DNA of 15,625 bases from Deltaproteobacteria bacterium (lineage in GTDB: Bacteria > Desulfobacterota > Dissulfuribacteria > Dissulfuribacterales > UBA3076). Shown one piece after another: positions 8,025 through 14,276 of this stretch. Within the stretch, counting starts at the first letter, position 1. Every line of letters starts with the position of its first letter. The notes beneath the pieces are model-generated. The model was not told where the DNA came from, did no database searches, and saw only the letters and a list, made by a program, of their open reading frames with translations. The stretch spans positions 1 to 15,625 of the forward strand of contig JALTHV010000014.1 in the NCBI GenBank assembly GCA_027004315.1, read 5' to 3'. The translations under genes and the position numbers were made by a program.

Positions 8025-8599
8025 TCATGGAAAAGAGGAAACTCACCAGCCATGAGAGGCAACTCTTACTCAAGATAGCAAGAAAGTCCATAGAGGGGGA
8101 GCTGGAGGGCCTTCCCTTCAGCCTCCCCAGAGTGACAGATTCGAACCTTCTCGAACACAGAGGGGCCTTTGTGACACTTCACAGGCAGGGACAGCTCAGG
8201 GGATGTATTGGGACCTTTACGGCAGACAGACCTCTATATGAGGTAGTAGGCGATATGGCCATATCGGCAGCCTTTAATGACCCTAGATTCCGTCCGCTTC
8301 GTCCCCCTGAACTTGAGGAGATAGATCTGGAGATCTCCGCCCTCACCCCTATGAGGCAGATAACCGATATAAATGAGATCCAGGTAGGTACACACGGGAT
8401 CTATATCGTCCAGGGCCCTTATCGTGGCGTACTGCTACCGCAGGTAGCCACAGAATATGGATGGGACAGACTCACTTTTCTGGATCAGACCTGTATGAAG
8501 GCAGGCATGGTCTCTGGCTGCTGGAAAGACCCAACGACCCAGATCTATGTCTTTAGTGCAGAGGTCTTTGGTGAGAAATCTGAGGGCCTCTTGTCCTAA
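8021..8599 (+). CDS. amrA: AMMECR1-domain protein (AmmeMemoRadiSam system protein A)
   Basis: A 192-residue protein made almost wholly of one AMMECR1 domain. The hallmark LRGCIG is at 59-64, followed by FNDPRFRPL, the LEISALTPM strand, GVLLPQVATEYGWD and FLDQTCMKAG. The gene begins at ATGA overlapping the sugar dehydrogenase stop; a second ATG two codons on is equally possible. In many bacteria and archaea this domain is found with MEMO and radical SAM proteins (AmmeMemoRadiSam), whose biochemical task is not established. No MEMO or radical SAM gene lies in this window. Overlap with a nucleotide-sugar gene means co-expression but does not define a function. Confidence 0.9.
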   Translation: MIMEKRKLTSHERQLLLKIARKSIEGELEGLPFSLPRVTDSNLLEHRGAFVTLHRQGQLRGCIGTFTADRPLYEVVGDMAISAAFNDPRFRPLRPPELEEIDLEISALTPMRQITDINEIQVGTHGIYIVQGPYRGVLLPQVATEYGWDRLTFLDQTCMKAGMVSGCWKDPTTQIYVFSAEVFGEKSEGLLS

Positions 8600-8615
8600 G
8601 GGACTGTGGGCTTAG

Positions 8616-9617
8616 ATGGGCAGGATAGATCTCTCGAGGCTGTCTGCCAGCCCTATACCTGCCGATGGGTCTGACAGGCATTTCTTTAAGGTCCAGTGGA
8701 AGGGCAAGGTCGCCTTGGCAATTGAACCTTCTCCTGGAGATATAGGTATTCCCGAGGCCTACAGCTATGTGGCTATCGGGGATCACCTAGCCAGGGCCGG
8801 GATTCCCGTCCCCAGGACATATGACTTCGATAGGGAGACCGGGATGATCCTCTCGGAGTACCTTGGAGAGAGGTGCCTGCAGAGAGAGATCCTGGAGCTG
8901 ATCTCCAAAGGGGATTGGTCTGGGGTCAGGAGTTCCTACCGGGAGGTCCTCTCTCTCCTGGCAAGGATGCAGGTAATCGGCAGCCGAGGGTTCAACCCCG
9001 AGTGGTGTTACGATTCCCAATACTATGACAGCAGACTGGCCATGGAACGGGAGGCCTTTTATTTTTTGTCCTCTTTTGTGAGGGGGTTCATGGGTCACAA
9101 CAGGACACCAGGAGTGGAAGACGAGCTCAGGAGGCTGGCCATTCAGGTAGATTTGATCAGTGGCAAGGAATTTTTTCTGCATAGGGACTTTCAGTCACGC
9201 AATATCCTGGTCCAGGACGGCGCCTTAAGGATAATAGACTTTCAGGGCGGTCGTCTGGGTCCCCTTGGCTACGACGTAGCGTCCCTGATCCTAGATCCTT
9301 ACGTAGCGCTGCCCGAGGCCATCCGTTCTGAACTCTTATATATCTATCTGGAGGAACTTGACGGCCTGGGAATTGTATTGGACCGGGATATCTTTGAGAA
9401 AGAATTCCGCCTGTTGGCTCTCCTTCGCACCATGCAGACTCTGGGGGCCTATTCATATCTCTACCTGCTAAAGAAAAGGCCCTTCTTTAGTCCCTATATC
9501 TCTCCTGCCCTTTCAAATATGAAGGCACTGCTTAACCACAAAGACTTCGAATGGATGGATCACGTGAGGTCTCTGGTAGCCGACCTGACCTCTCAAGGGC
9601 TAGGGGCCAAGGAGTAA
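8616..9617 (+). CDS. APH-fold phosphotransferase, AmgK-like sugar kinase
   Basis: A 333-residue protein of the aminoglycoside-phosphotransferase/choline-kinase fold, COG3178-like. N-terminal GSDRHFFKV (18-26) resembles the nucleotide loop. The Brenner motif is HRDFQSRNILV (189-199: H189, D191, N196) and the metal-binding IDFQGGRLGPLGYDVASL follows (D208). These details fit cell-wall sugar kinases such as AmgK (anomeric N-acetylmuramate/N-acetylglucosamine kinase) better than true antibiotic-resistance enzymes. The usual AmgK partner, the nucleotidyltransferase MurU, is not next to it. Residues near the glycine loop diverge, so activity should not be taken for granted. It starts 16 bp after the AMMECR1 gene with only a distant AAGGG. 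It is probably the last gene of a three-gene operon tied to sugar-nucleotide chemistry. Confidence 0.8.
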   Translation: MGRIDLSRLSASPIPADGSDRHFFKVQWKGKVALAIEPSPGDIGIPEAYSYVAIGDHLARAGIPVPRTYDFDRETGMILSEYLGERCLQREILELISKGDWSGVRSSYREVLSLLARMQVIGSRGFNPEWCYDSQYYDSRLAMEREAFYFLSSFVRGFMGHNRTPGVEDELRRLAIQVDLISGKEFFLHRDFQSRNILVQDGALRIIDFQGGRLGPLGYDVASLILDPYVALPEAIRSELLYIYLEELDGLGIVLDRDIFEKEFRLLALLRTMQTLGAYSYLYLLKKRPFFSPYISPALSNMKALLNHKDFEWMDHVRSLVADLTSQGLGAKE

Positions 9618-9647
9618 GGGACAAAGAGATATTGGCAGATCAACCGT

Positions 9648-9720
9648 AACTGTTCATGTCCCCGGCCAGCGGTAGCCTCTTGAAGGGTTTCAGTGCGGAT
9701 TAATGGCAGAATGCCCTCTT
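9648..9720 (+). mobile_element. Partial GTAA-type MITE with the GGCCAGCGGTAGC module
   Basis: Begins GTAACTGTTCATGTCCC. It carries the module GGCCAGCGGTAGCC..GGGTTTCAGTGCGGATTAATGG..CAGA.TGCCCT, which recurs at 11016-11074 and 15383-15438. The similarity fades near 9720 and no right terminus or target duplication is found, so this is a truncated or decayed copy. The right end of the neighbouring 61-bp element (GTAACCGTTCACA when reversed) resembles its left end and might once have been its partner. Confidence 0.6.
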
Positions 9721-9822
9721 CTTGCTTTTATTTACCTCCAGATATAGTATATATTCAAAAAGTAAATCAGTTAGATATCTCTGGCAAAGCCGGGGGCTTG
9801 AAAAGTTCTGTGTTCTTTCAAC

Positions 9823-9883
9823 GTAAGCGTTCACATTCCTCGGGGACGTGGACGGTTGTAACAGGAGGGGTGTGAACGGTTAC
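9823..9883. mobile_element. 61-bp MITE, family B, with 8-bp target duplication
   Basis: Terminal inverted repeats are GTAAGCGTTCACA on the left and GTAACCGTTCACA reversed on the right. The element is flanked on both sides by CTTTCAAC (9815-9822 and 9884-9891), a perfect 8-bp target duplication. The inside shares GGGGACGTGGACGGTTG.AACAGGAGGGG with the element at 10962-11195. GTAA ends plus an 8-bp duplication are the hallmarks of the IS66 family. At 61 bp it has no coding capacity and would have to be moved in trans. Confidence 0.85.
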
Positions 9884-9945
9884 CTTTCAACAGGGCTGAA
9901 AAGTATATGTATTTCCCTTTTTTCAGAAACTTATAATCTATACTG

Positions 9946-10117
9946 GTAAGTTCTCAATAAGTCCTGGCAATACAGTGTTCCCCCTCACCCAAACCCTCTC
10001 CCCTGGGGGAGAAGGCAGGGTGAGGGGAGTTACTCCTGTAGGGACAAGAGCATGTTGGAAAAAGAAGCACCCTGTGACCGGTTACCAAAAAGAAGCCTCC
10101 ACTTATTGAGAAGTTAC
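9946..10117. mobile_element. 172-bp MITE, family A, with 8-bp target duplication
   Basis: Termini are GTAAGTTCTCAATAAGT and, reversed from the right, GTAACTTCTCAATAAGT. The perfect 8-bp duplication CTATACTG flanks it (9938-9945 and 10118-10125). Inside are a C-rich inverted module (CCCTCACCCAAACCCTCTCC and its complement, about 9981-10026), also present at 15479-15524, and a block at 10051-10085 that is the reverse of the left end of the family C element at 14053. The element is thus a composite of modules found elsewhere in the window. Confidence 0.88.
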
Positions 10118-10163
10118 CTATACTGAGTGAAACATACATTAGGCGGGCTGCTTTAGACTTGTT

Positions 10164-10766
10164 GTGATGCGAATGTCAAACTCTAAGTTACGTTGTGCCC
10201 TAATGAACGGCCGATCTGTTTTCTTCCAAGAATTTCTGAGGCACCCTCTTCAGATCGGGTCGATAATTCCGAGTTCTCGCTTCCTTGAACGCCGCGTTGT
10301 GAAGGCCGCTGGGGTCGCTTCAGCCAGGACCATAATAGAGCTGGGTCCTGGTACTGGAGGCACGACCCGGGCGATACTGCGTGCGATGACGAGACACGCC
10401 AAGCTTCTAAGTGTCGAAATCAATCCGAATTTTCACGCCTTATTGAGCTCCGTGAAGGACGAACGGCTGATTGCCCATCTTGGTGATGCTCACAAGTTGA
10501 AAGAGGTGATTCATATGTACGGGATGGGTGCCCCAGAGGTTGTAATTTCTGGCATTCCCTTTTCTACCATGAGCCATACCTCAGGGTCTCAAATTATTGA
10601 GACGGTCTCGTCAGTGCTTGCTCAAAAGGGGCGCTTCGTGGTGTACCAGGTAAGCAAGCGAGTTGCCTCCTTGTGCCAGCCCTTATTAGGATCAGGGCAG
10701 GTGGAAATAGAACTTCTCAACATACCTCCGATGCGAGTTTACCGATGGGAGAAAAACGGCACATAA
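10164..10766 (+). CDS. Phospholipid N-methyltransferase-like SAM methyltransferase
   Basis: A 200-residue class I SAM-dependent methyltransferase of the PmtA/COG3963 type, related in fold to rRNA adenine dimethylases. The N-terminal FFQEFLRHPLQIGSIIPSS (20-38) is typical of the family. Motif I is IIELGPGTGGTTRAIL (57-72), an acidic motif II follows (SVEINPNF, E85), then ISGIPFSTM (128-136) in the catalytic-loop position. PmtA-type enzymes methylate phosphatidylethanolamine toward phosphatidylcholine at the membrane; the substrate here is inferred. The listed start is GTG. ATG codons at 10167 and 10173 are equally likely, and none has a clear ribosome binding site. Arginine codons are mostly CGN, unlike the AGG/AGA-rich genes to the left, and it lies between mobile elements, so it may have been acquired. 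Confidence 0.82.
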   Translation: MMRMSNSKLRCALMNGRSVFFQEFLRHPLQIGSIIPSSRFLERRVVKAAGVASARTIIELGPGTGGTTRAILRAMTRHAKLLSVEINPNFHALLSSVKDERLIAHLGDAHKLKEVIHMYGMGAPEVVISGIPFSTMSHTSGSQIIETVSSVLAQKGRFVVYQVSKRVASLCQPLLGSGQVEIELLNIPPMRVYRWEKNGT

Positions 10767-10894
10767 CTGGTGTCCATAGACTGCTTATCCCCTAGGCGAC
10801 TCTGTCTGCATGCAATGCGCAGGCAGGAATGATCCAGTCAGAGAGTTAAGGCATTTTACTGATTGAATTTTGATGGCTTAGTAAAAAATCAAAA

Positions 10895-11245
10895 AATATC
10901 ACGCAAAGTCGCCAAGACGCAAAGTTTTTTCTTTAATAGCAATAGATTGCCTTTGCGAGCTGTAACTTCTCAATAAGTTGGGGCATCATTTTTGGTAACC
11001 GATCATATTCCTCCCGGCCAGCGGTAGCCTTTTTTCAGGGTTTCAGTGCGGATTAATAGGCAGAGGCCCTGATCTCGTGCATCAAGCGATGCTCCTGAAA
11101 CCCTGAAAAAAGGCTACCGCTGGCCGGGGACGTGGACGGTTGCAACAGGAGGGGTTCGGTTACATCGAAGTTGCCAGGACTTATTGAGAACTTACTGCGA
11201 GCTTTGCGCCTTGACGTGAGAAAAAGACTTTTTGCCAGGGCATCA
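10895..11245 (+). repeat. CGCAAAG inverted repeat, copy 2, split by a MITE
   Basis: The left part (10895-10961) and right part (11196-11245) together match the copy at 5413-5524. Both share ATATCACGCAAAG, TTTAATA.CAATAGATTGCC and the tail GAGAAAAAGACTTTTTGC. The break falls at TGCGAGCT, which is present once in copy 1 and twice here, flanking the inserted 234-bp element. Copy 1 therefore shows the empty target site. Confidence 0.88.
10962..11195. mobile_element. 234-bp MITE, family A, inserted in a CGCAAAG repeat
   Basis: Ends are GTAACTTCTCAATAAGT and, reversed from the right, GTAAGTTCTCAATAAGT. The 8-bp duplication TGCGAGCT flanks it (10954-10961 and 11196-11203). It is nearly self-complementary: the arm GGCCAGCGGTAGCC plus TTTTTTCAGGGTTTCAG (from 11016) pairs with its exact complement ending near 11125, leaving a roughly 45-base loop. 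A second GTAACCGA/TCGGTTAC pair (10995 and 11163) suggests an older element inside it, but no duplication flanks that inner pair. It carries no ORF. IS66-type mobilisation is inferred from the ends and the duplication length. Confidence 0.9.
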
Positions 11246-11282
11246 ATTTTGAGCGCAAATAATAAATAACAGGGATCATATT

Positions 11283-11969
11283 ATGTCGGAACAAAAGATC
11301 CTGGTGGTAGATGATGAAGAAGATATCTTGGAGTTGCTCAGATTTAATTTTTCTCGAGAAGGTTACCAGGTTTCTTGCGCTATATCGGGTGAGTTGGCCT
11401 TAAGCCTGGTGGAGTCAGAAATTCCTGACCTCATTGTGCTGGATCTCATGCTTCCAGGTATAGGTGGTCTGGAGGTCACTAGACACCTGAAGAATAATCC
11501 CGACGCCAGAAATATTCCTATCATAATCCTGACAGCCAAGGGTGAGGAGGCAGACATCGTAACAGGGCTGGAACTCGGCGCCGATGACTATGTCACCAAG
11601 CCTTTCAGCCCAAGGATTTTGCTGGCAAGGGCCAAGGCAGTTCTCCGCAGAAAGGTAAAAGAACCTCTGAAGGAATCCTCGGCCTTTCGGATTCATGATC
11701 TTGTGATTGACCCTGGACGTCGCAAGGTGTTCGTCAATGGTAAGCCCGTGCAACTAACTTTCACGGAATTTGGCATTATCAATTACCTGGCACGGAGACC
11801 AGGGTTGGTGTTTACCCGCTTTCAGATCGTGAATGCTGTTCGAGGTGAGGATTATCCCGTAACGGATCGTTCAGTCGATGTCCAGATCCTCGGGCTGCGT
11901 AAAAAGCTGGGCCCTGCCAGAAGATATATTGAGACAGTCCGGGGTGTCGGTTATCGATTCAGGGAATAG
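11283..11969 (+). CDS. phoB: Response regulator PhoB-like (OmpR family)
   Basis: A 228-residue receiver plus winged-helix regulator. The receiver has the acidic pair D10/D11, phosphoacceptor D54 (VLDLMLPG), T84 (ILTAK) and K106 (VTKPF). The C-terminal trans_reg_C domain runs from about 133, with LTFTEFGIINYLARRPGLVFTR and the closing RYIETVRGVGYRF. AGGGAT precedes the ATG by about eight bases. It sits three bases ahead of a PhoR-type kinase gene, the standard phoB-phoR arrangement, so phosphate-starvation control is likely. No pst or phoU gene is in the window, so the signal stays an inference. Confidence 0.9.
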   Translation: MSEQKILVVDDEEDILELLRFNFSREGYQVSCAISGELALSLVESEIPDLIVLDLMLPGIGGLEVTRHLKNNPDARNIPIIILTAKGEEADIVTGLELGADDYVTKPFSPRILLARAKAVLRRKVKEPLKESSAFRIHDLVIDPGRRKVFVNGKPVQLTFTEFGIINYLARRPGLVFTRFQIVNAVRGEDYPVTDRSVDVQILGLRKKLGPARRYIETVRGVGYRFRE

Positions 11970-11972
11970 GTC

Positions 11973-13745
11973 ATGCCAAAAAAGAAGCGGTTGATCTGGC
12001 AACTGTATCCATCCTATCTGTTGATCACCCTCATCTCTCTGATGGCCGTGACGTGGTATGCATCTGAGTCGTTGAGGCATTTTTTTCTTAAACAAATAGC
12101 ATTCGATCTCGAGGCACGAGCCCATCTCTTTGAGGGACAGATCCTGGAGTACCTTGATCCCCTGGATAAAAACAGCATTGACCTGTTATGCAAGAAGGTC
12201 GGCAGATGTGCTGCAACCCGTATTACCGTGATAATCCCCTCTGGAAAGGTTGTTGGCGATTCTGTGAAAGATCCTGCAAAAATGGATAGCCATGCAGACC
12301 GGACGGAATTCATCAACGCACTTACCGGACTTTCCGGCACATCCACGAGGTATAGCCGGATCTTGGGTAAGAAATTGATGTACGTGGCAGTGCCCATCAA
12401 GAAAGATAACCATATCCTTGCAGTCGTTCGTACCTCTATTCCAGTGGATGGCGTAGATGCGGCCATTAGGAGTATACAGATCAGGATTGCCATTGCAGGT
12501 CTGATAATAGCTCTATTCGATGCGATTCTTAGCCTGTTTGTATCCCGTCGCATTACCCGTCCCATTGAACAGATCAAGAGGTGGGCAGAAAGTATCGCCC
12601 ATGGTGAGTTCCGGCTGAGACCACCGGTTGCTGAATCTGAAGAAATTGAGGGCCTTTCAGAGGCAATGCATCAAATGGCCGTTGAACTTCGGAGGCGTAT
12701 TGATGCCCTCATGCGGCAGAGAAACGAGATTGAGGCCATACTTTCCAGTATGATAGAGGGAGTTATTGCCATTGATATGGAAGAACGGGTTATCAGCATG
12801 AATCATGCTGCCGCCAAAACGTTAGGATGTAATTCATCTGAGACCTATGGCCGGAGTATCCAGGAGGTAGTCAGGAATACCGTCCTCCAGCAGTTTGTGA
12901 AAAAGACATTATCCAGCCGGGAGGTCGTCGAAGAGGACATCGTTCTGTCTTACGATGGTGAGAGGTTTCTCAACGGGCATGGCACATTGCTCCGTGACGC
13001 AGAAGGGAAACAAATAGGTGCACTTATTGTGTTGAATGATGTGACACGATTGAGGAATCTTGAAAATATACGCCGTGAATTTGTTGCCAATGTCTCCCAC
13101 GAGATAAAGACCCCAATCACGGCCATTAAGGGATTCGTAGAGACACTTTGCGAGGGTACAGTAGAGGACCCTGCGGATTCTCGGCGGTTTCTGCATATCA
13201 TCGGGAAGCATGCAGAACGCCTCGAGGCCATCATCGAAGATCTCCTCAGCCTTTCCAGGATTGACAAGGAGTCTGAAAGACAAGAAATAGTACTCAGAGA
13301 TGAGCGGCTCAAGGACGTGCTCGAGACTGCAATCCAGGTCTGTGAGGTCAGCGCAGCGGCCAAGGAAATAAGGATTGAACTGTCTTGTGCCGAAGACATA
13401 TTCGCAAAATTGGATCCGCCACTCCTTGAACATGCCGTTGTGAACCTAATTGATAATGCCATCAAGTACAGTAATAAAGGAAAAACGGTCTGGGTAGAGG
13501 CCATTCAAAAGGAAGAAGAGATCATTATCAGCGTCCGTGACCAGGGTTGTGGTATAGATAAGCGACATCTGCCCCGGATCTTTGAGCGGTTTTACCGCGT
13601 GGACAAGGCAAGAAGCAGGCAACTGGGCGGAACGGGGCTGGGCCTTGCTATTGTCAAGCACATCGCCAGGGCCCATGGAGGGCGTGTAGCTGTAGAGAGC
13701 ACTCCTGGCAAGGGAAGTACTTTTAGGATCCACCTGCCAGAGTAA
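11973..13745 (+). CDS. phoR: Sensor histidine kinase PhoR-like
   Basis: A 590-residue membrane sensor kinase. A first membrane span (about 12-30) is followed by a 135-residue extracytoplasmic sensor domain, a second span (about 170-191), a HAMP segment, a PAS domain (about 253-360), HisKA with VSHEIKTPITAIKGF (H376), and HATPase with the N box LIDNAIKYSN, the DQGCGI G1 box and the GGTGLGLAIVKH G2 box. The large periplasmic domain is longer than in E. coli PhoR and resembles the Gram-positive and deltaproteobacterial type. It should phosphorylate the PhoB-like partner. Its final codon and TAA stop overlap the GTAA terminus of a small element (13742-13790). Confidence 0.92.
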   Translation: MPKKKRLIWQLYPSYLLITLISLMAVTWYASESLRHFFLKQIAFDLEARAHLFEGQILEYLDPLDKNSIDLLCKKVGRCAATRITVIIPSGKVVGDSVKDPAKMDSHADRTEFINALTGLSGTSTRYSRILGKKLMYVAVPIKKDNHILAVVRTSIPVDGVDAAIRSIQIRIAIAGLIIALFDAILSLFVSRRITRPIEQIKRWAESIAHGEFRLRPPVAESEEIEGLSEAMHQMAVELRRRIDALMRQRNEIEAILSSMIEGVIAIDMEERVISMNHAAAKTLGCNSSETYGRSIQEVVRNTVLQQFVKKTLSSREVVEEDIVLSYDGERFLNGHGTLLRDAEGKQIGALIVLNDVTRLRNLENIRREFVANVSHEIKTPITAIKGFVETLCEGTVEDPADSRRFLHIIGKHAERLEAIIEDLLSLSRIDKESERQEIVLRDERLKDVLETAIQVCEVSAAAKEIRIELSCAEDIFAKLDPPLLEHAVVNLIDNAIKYSNKGKTVWVEAIQKEEEIIISVRDQGCGIDKRHLPRIFERFYRVDKARSRQLGGTGLGLAIVKHIARAHGGRVAVESTPGKGSTFRIHLPE

Positions 13746-13790
13746 CCATTCACATTCCCACCACTGGCCAGGGGGAATGTGAAGGCTTAC
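13742..13790. mobile_element. 49-bp family B inverted element at the phoR stop
   Basis: Ends are GTAACCATTCACATTCCC and, reversed from the right, GTAAGCCTTCACATTCCCC. They resemble the 61-bp element at 9823-9883. No 8-bp duplication is visible, so insertion is less certain than for the others. The phoR TAA stop lies inside the left GTAA. The stem would form a strong hairpin between phoR and the small gene at 13808; no T-run follows, so it need not terminate transcription. Confidence 0.65.
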
Positions 13791-13807
13791 GTTAGAGGAA
13801 TTGAATT

Positions 13808-14020
13808 ATGCGTATGCGAGATCAAAAAATGAAATCCGCCGTGGAAAATAAACTCAGATGCCGGATCTGCGGCAACCCGCTTGAAATACGCAGGACCTGA
13901 AGGAGCGTAACCCTTAGGTGTAAGGGTTGCGGCAAGGTCTACTCCATTGCGGAATATGCGGATCAGCTTGATGACCATCTGGAATATCTGCTTTATTCGG
14001 TGAGGTGCGACAGGCTTTAG
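13808..14020 (+). CDS. Candidate selenoprotein: small dual-CXXC protein with in-frame TGA
   Basis: A 70-codon frame with an in-frame TGA at 13898-13900 (residue 31), read here as selenocysteine. The first half has CRIC (C18, C21) and ends LEIRRT. After the TGA the frame continues RSVTLRCKGCGKVY (C38, C41) and a tail EYADQLDDHLEYLLYSVRCD. The two CXXC pairs on either side of the TGA form one zinc-ribbon-like module, so the downstream half belongs to the same protein. This resembles the annotated 'dual CXXC motif small (seleno)protein' group of Desulfobacterota, in which the site after R-T is Cys or Sec (recalled, not checked). AGAGGAA precedes the ATG by about six bases. A SECIS-like hairpin follows the TGA. 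The function of the family is unknown. If the TGA is a true stop, this is a pseudogene. Conventional gene calling would miss it. Confidence 0.72.
13906..13931 (+). promoter_or_regulatory. SECIS-like hairpin downstream of the in-frame TGA
   Basis: Starting five bases after the TGA, CGTAACCCTT pairs with AAGGGTTGCG to give a 10-bp stem (one G-T wobble) with the six-base loop AGGTGT. Bacterial SECIS elements lie just 3' of the UGA inside the coding sequence and have a small loop with a G near its start. The E. coli fdhF loop is AGGUCU, which differs from this one at a single position. The loop begins 18 bases from the start of the TGA, against 20 in fdhF. Recognition by SelB is inferred, not shown. 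Confidence 0.68.
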
Positions 14021-14052
14021 GCCGATTGCATTTCTGAAGGACCAGTTTAGCG

Positions 14053-14274
14053 GTAACCGATCACAGGGTGCCTCTTTTTCCAACATGCTCTCGCCCTTGT
14101 TTTCTAAGATCTTTGCAGCACGGGACTCTCCCCGTTCTCCTCCGCTGCGCTCTGGAGCCGTCCACATTCCCCCTGGCCGGAGACCGGAGCCGGGGTCTCC
14201 CATGCTGCAAAAACCAAGAAAACTACAGGGCTAACGCAAATCGTTTCCAAAAGAGGCACCCTGTGATCGGTTAC
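14053..14274. mobile_element. 222-bp MITE, family C, with decayed target duplication
   Basis: Long terminal inverted repeats, GTAACCGATCACAGGGTGCC plus CTCTTTT, match perfectly over 27 bases. The flanks GTTTAGCG (14045-14052) and GTCTAGTG (14275-14282) agree at six of eight positions, differing by two transitions, as expected for an old 8-bp duplication. The interior has a GC-rich inverted part (about 14130-14205). The block near the right end (ACGATTTGCGTTAGCCCT when reversed) recurs at about 15540-15560. No ORF is credible. It ends two bases from the J-REC stop codon. Confidence 0.8.
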
Positions 14275-14276
14275 GT

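Larger units (their letters stand above)
9618..10163. other. Repeat-rich intergenic region
   Basis: A 546-bp gap packed with short mobile elements. It holds a partial GTAA-type copy (9648-9720), a complete 61-bp element (9823-9883) and a complete 172-bp element (9946-10117). Unique AT-rich sequence (about 9721-9814 and 9892-9937) lies between them. No convincing coding sequence is seen. A T-rich stretch at 9915-9923 has no clear stem. Confidence 0.7.
10767..11282. other. Intergenic region with nested repeats ahead of phoB
   Basis: A 516-bp gap without a credible gene. After about 130 bp of unremarkable sequence, it is occupied by CGCAAAG repeat copy 2, which is split by the 234-bp element at 10962-11195. 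About 37 bp remain between the repeat and phoB, so the phoB promoter must lie within or very near the repeat. No clear Pho box or promoter pair was recognised. Confidence 0.65.

Noticed and set aside
9693..9875. A 60-codon plus-strand frame
   Set aside because: It runs from one repeat fragment into the 61-bp element, has no ribosome binding site and no recognisable domain.
10995..11163. Inner GTAACCGA...TCGGTTAC pair as a separate, complete element
   Set aside because: The flanks (CATTTTTG and ATCGAAGT) are not duplicated, so independent insertion is not supported; it is kept only as a note in the larger element.
13742..13790. The hairpin after phoR as an intrinsic terminator
   Set aside because: The stem is strong but no T-run follows, and a gene with its own ribosome binding site begins 18 bp later, so read-through is as likely.
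13808..13900. Reading the gene as a 30-residue peptide ending at the TGA
   Set aside because: The frame continues for 39 more codons with a second CXXC pair that completes the zinc-ribbon pattern, and a SECIS-like hairpin follows. A recent nonsense mutation remains the main alternative.
13787..14203. A 138-codon minus-strand frame across the small dual-CXXC gene and the 222-bp element
   Set aside because: It lies largely over a mobile element and antisense to a better-supported gene; the product is low-complexity and has no recognisable domain.
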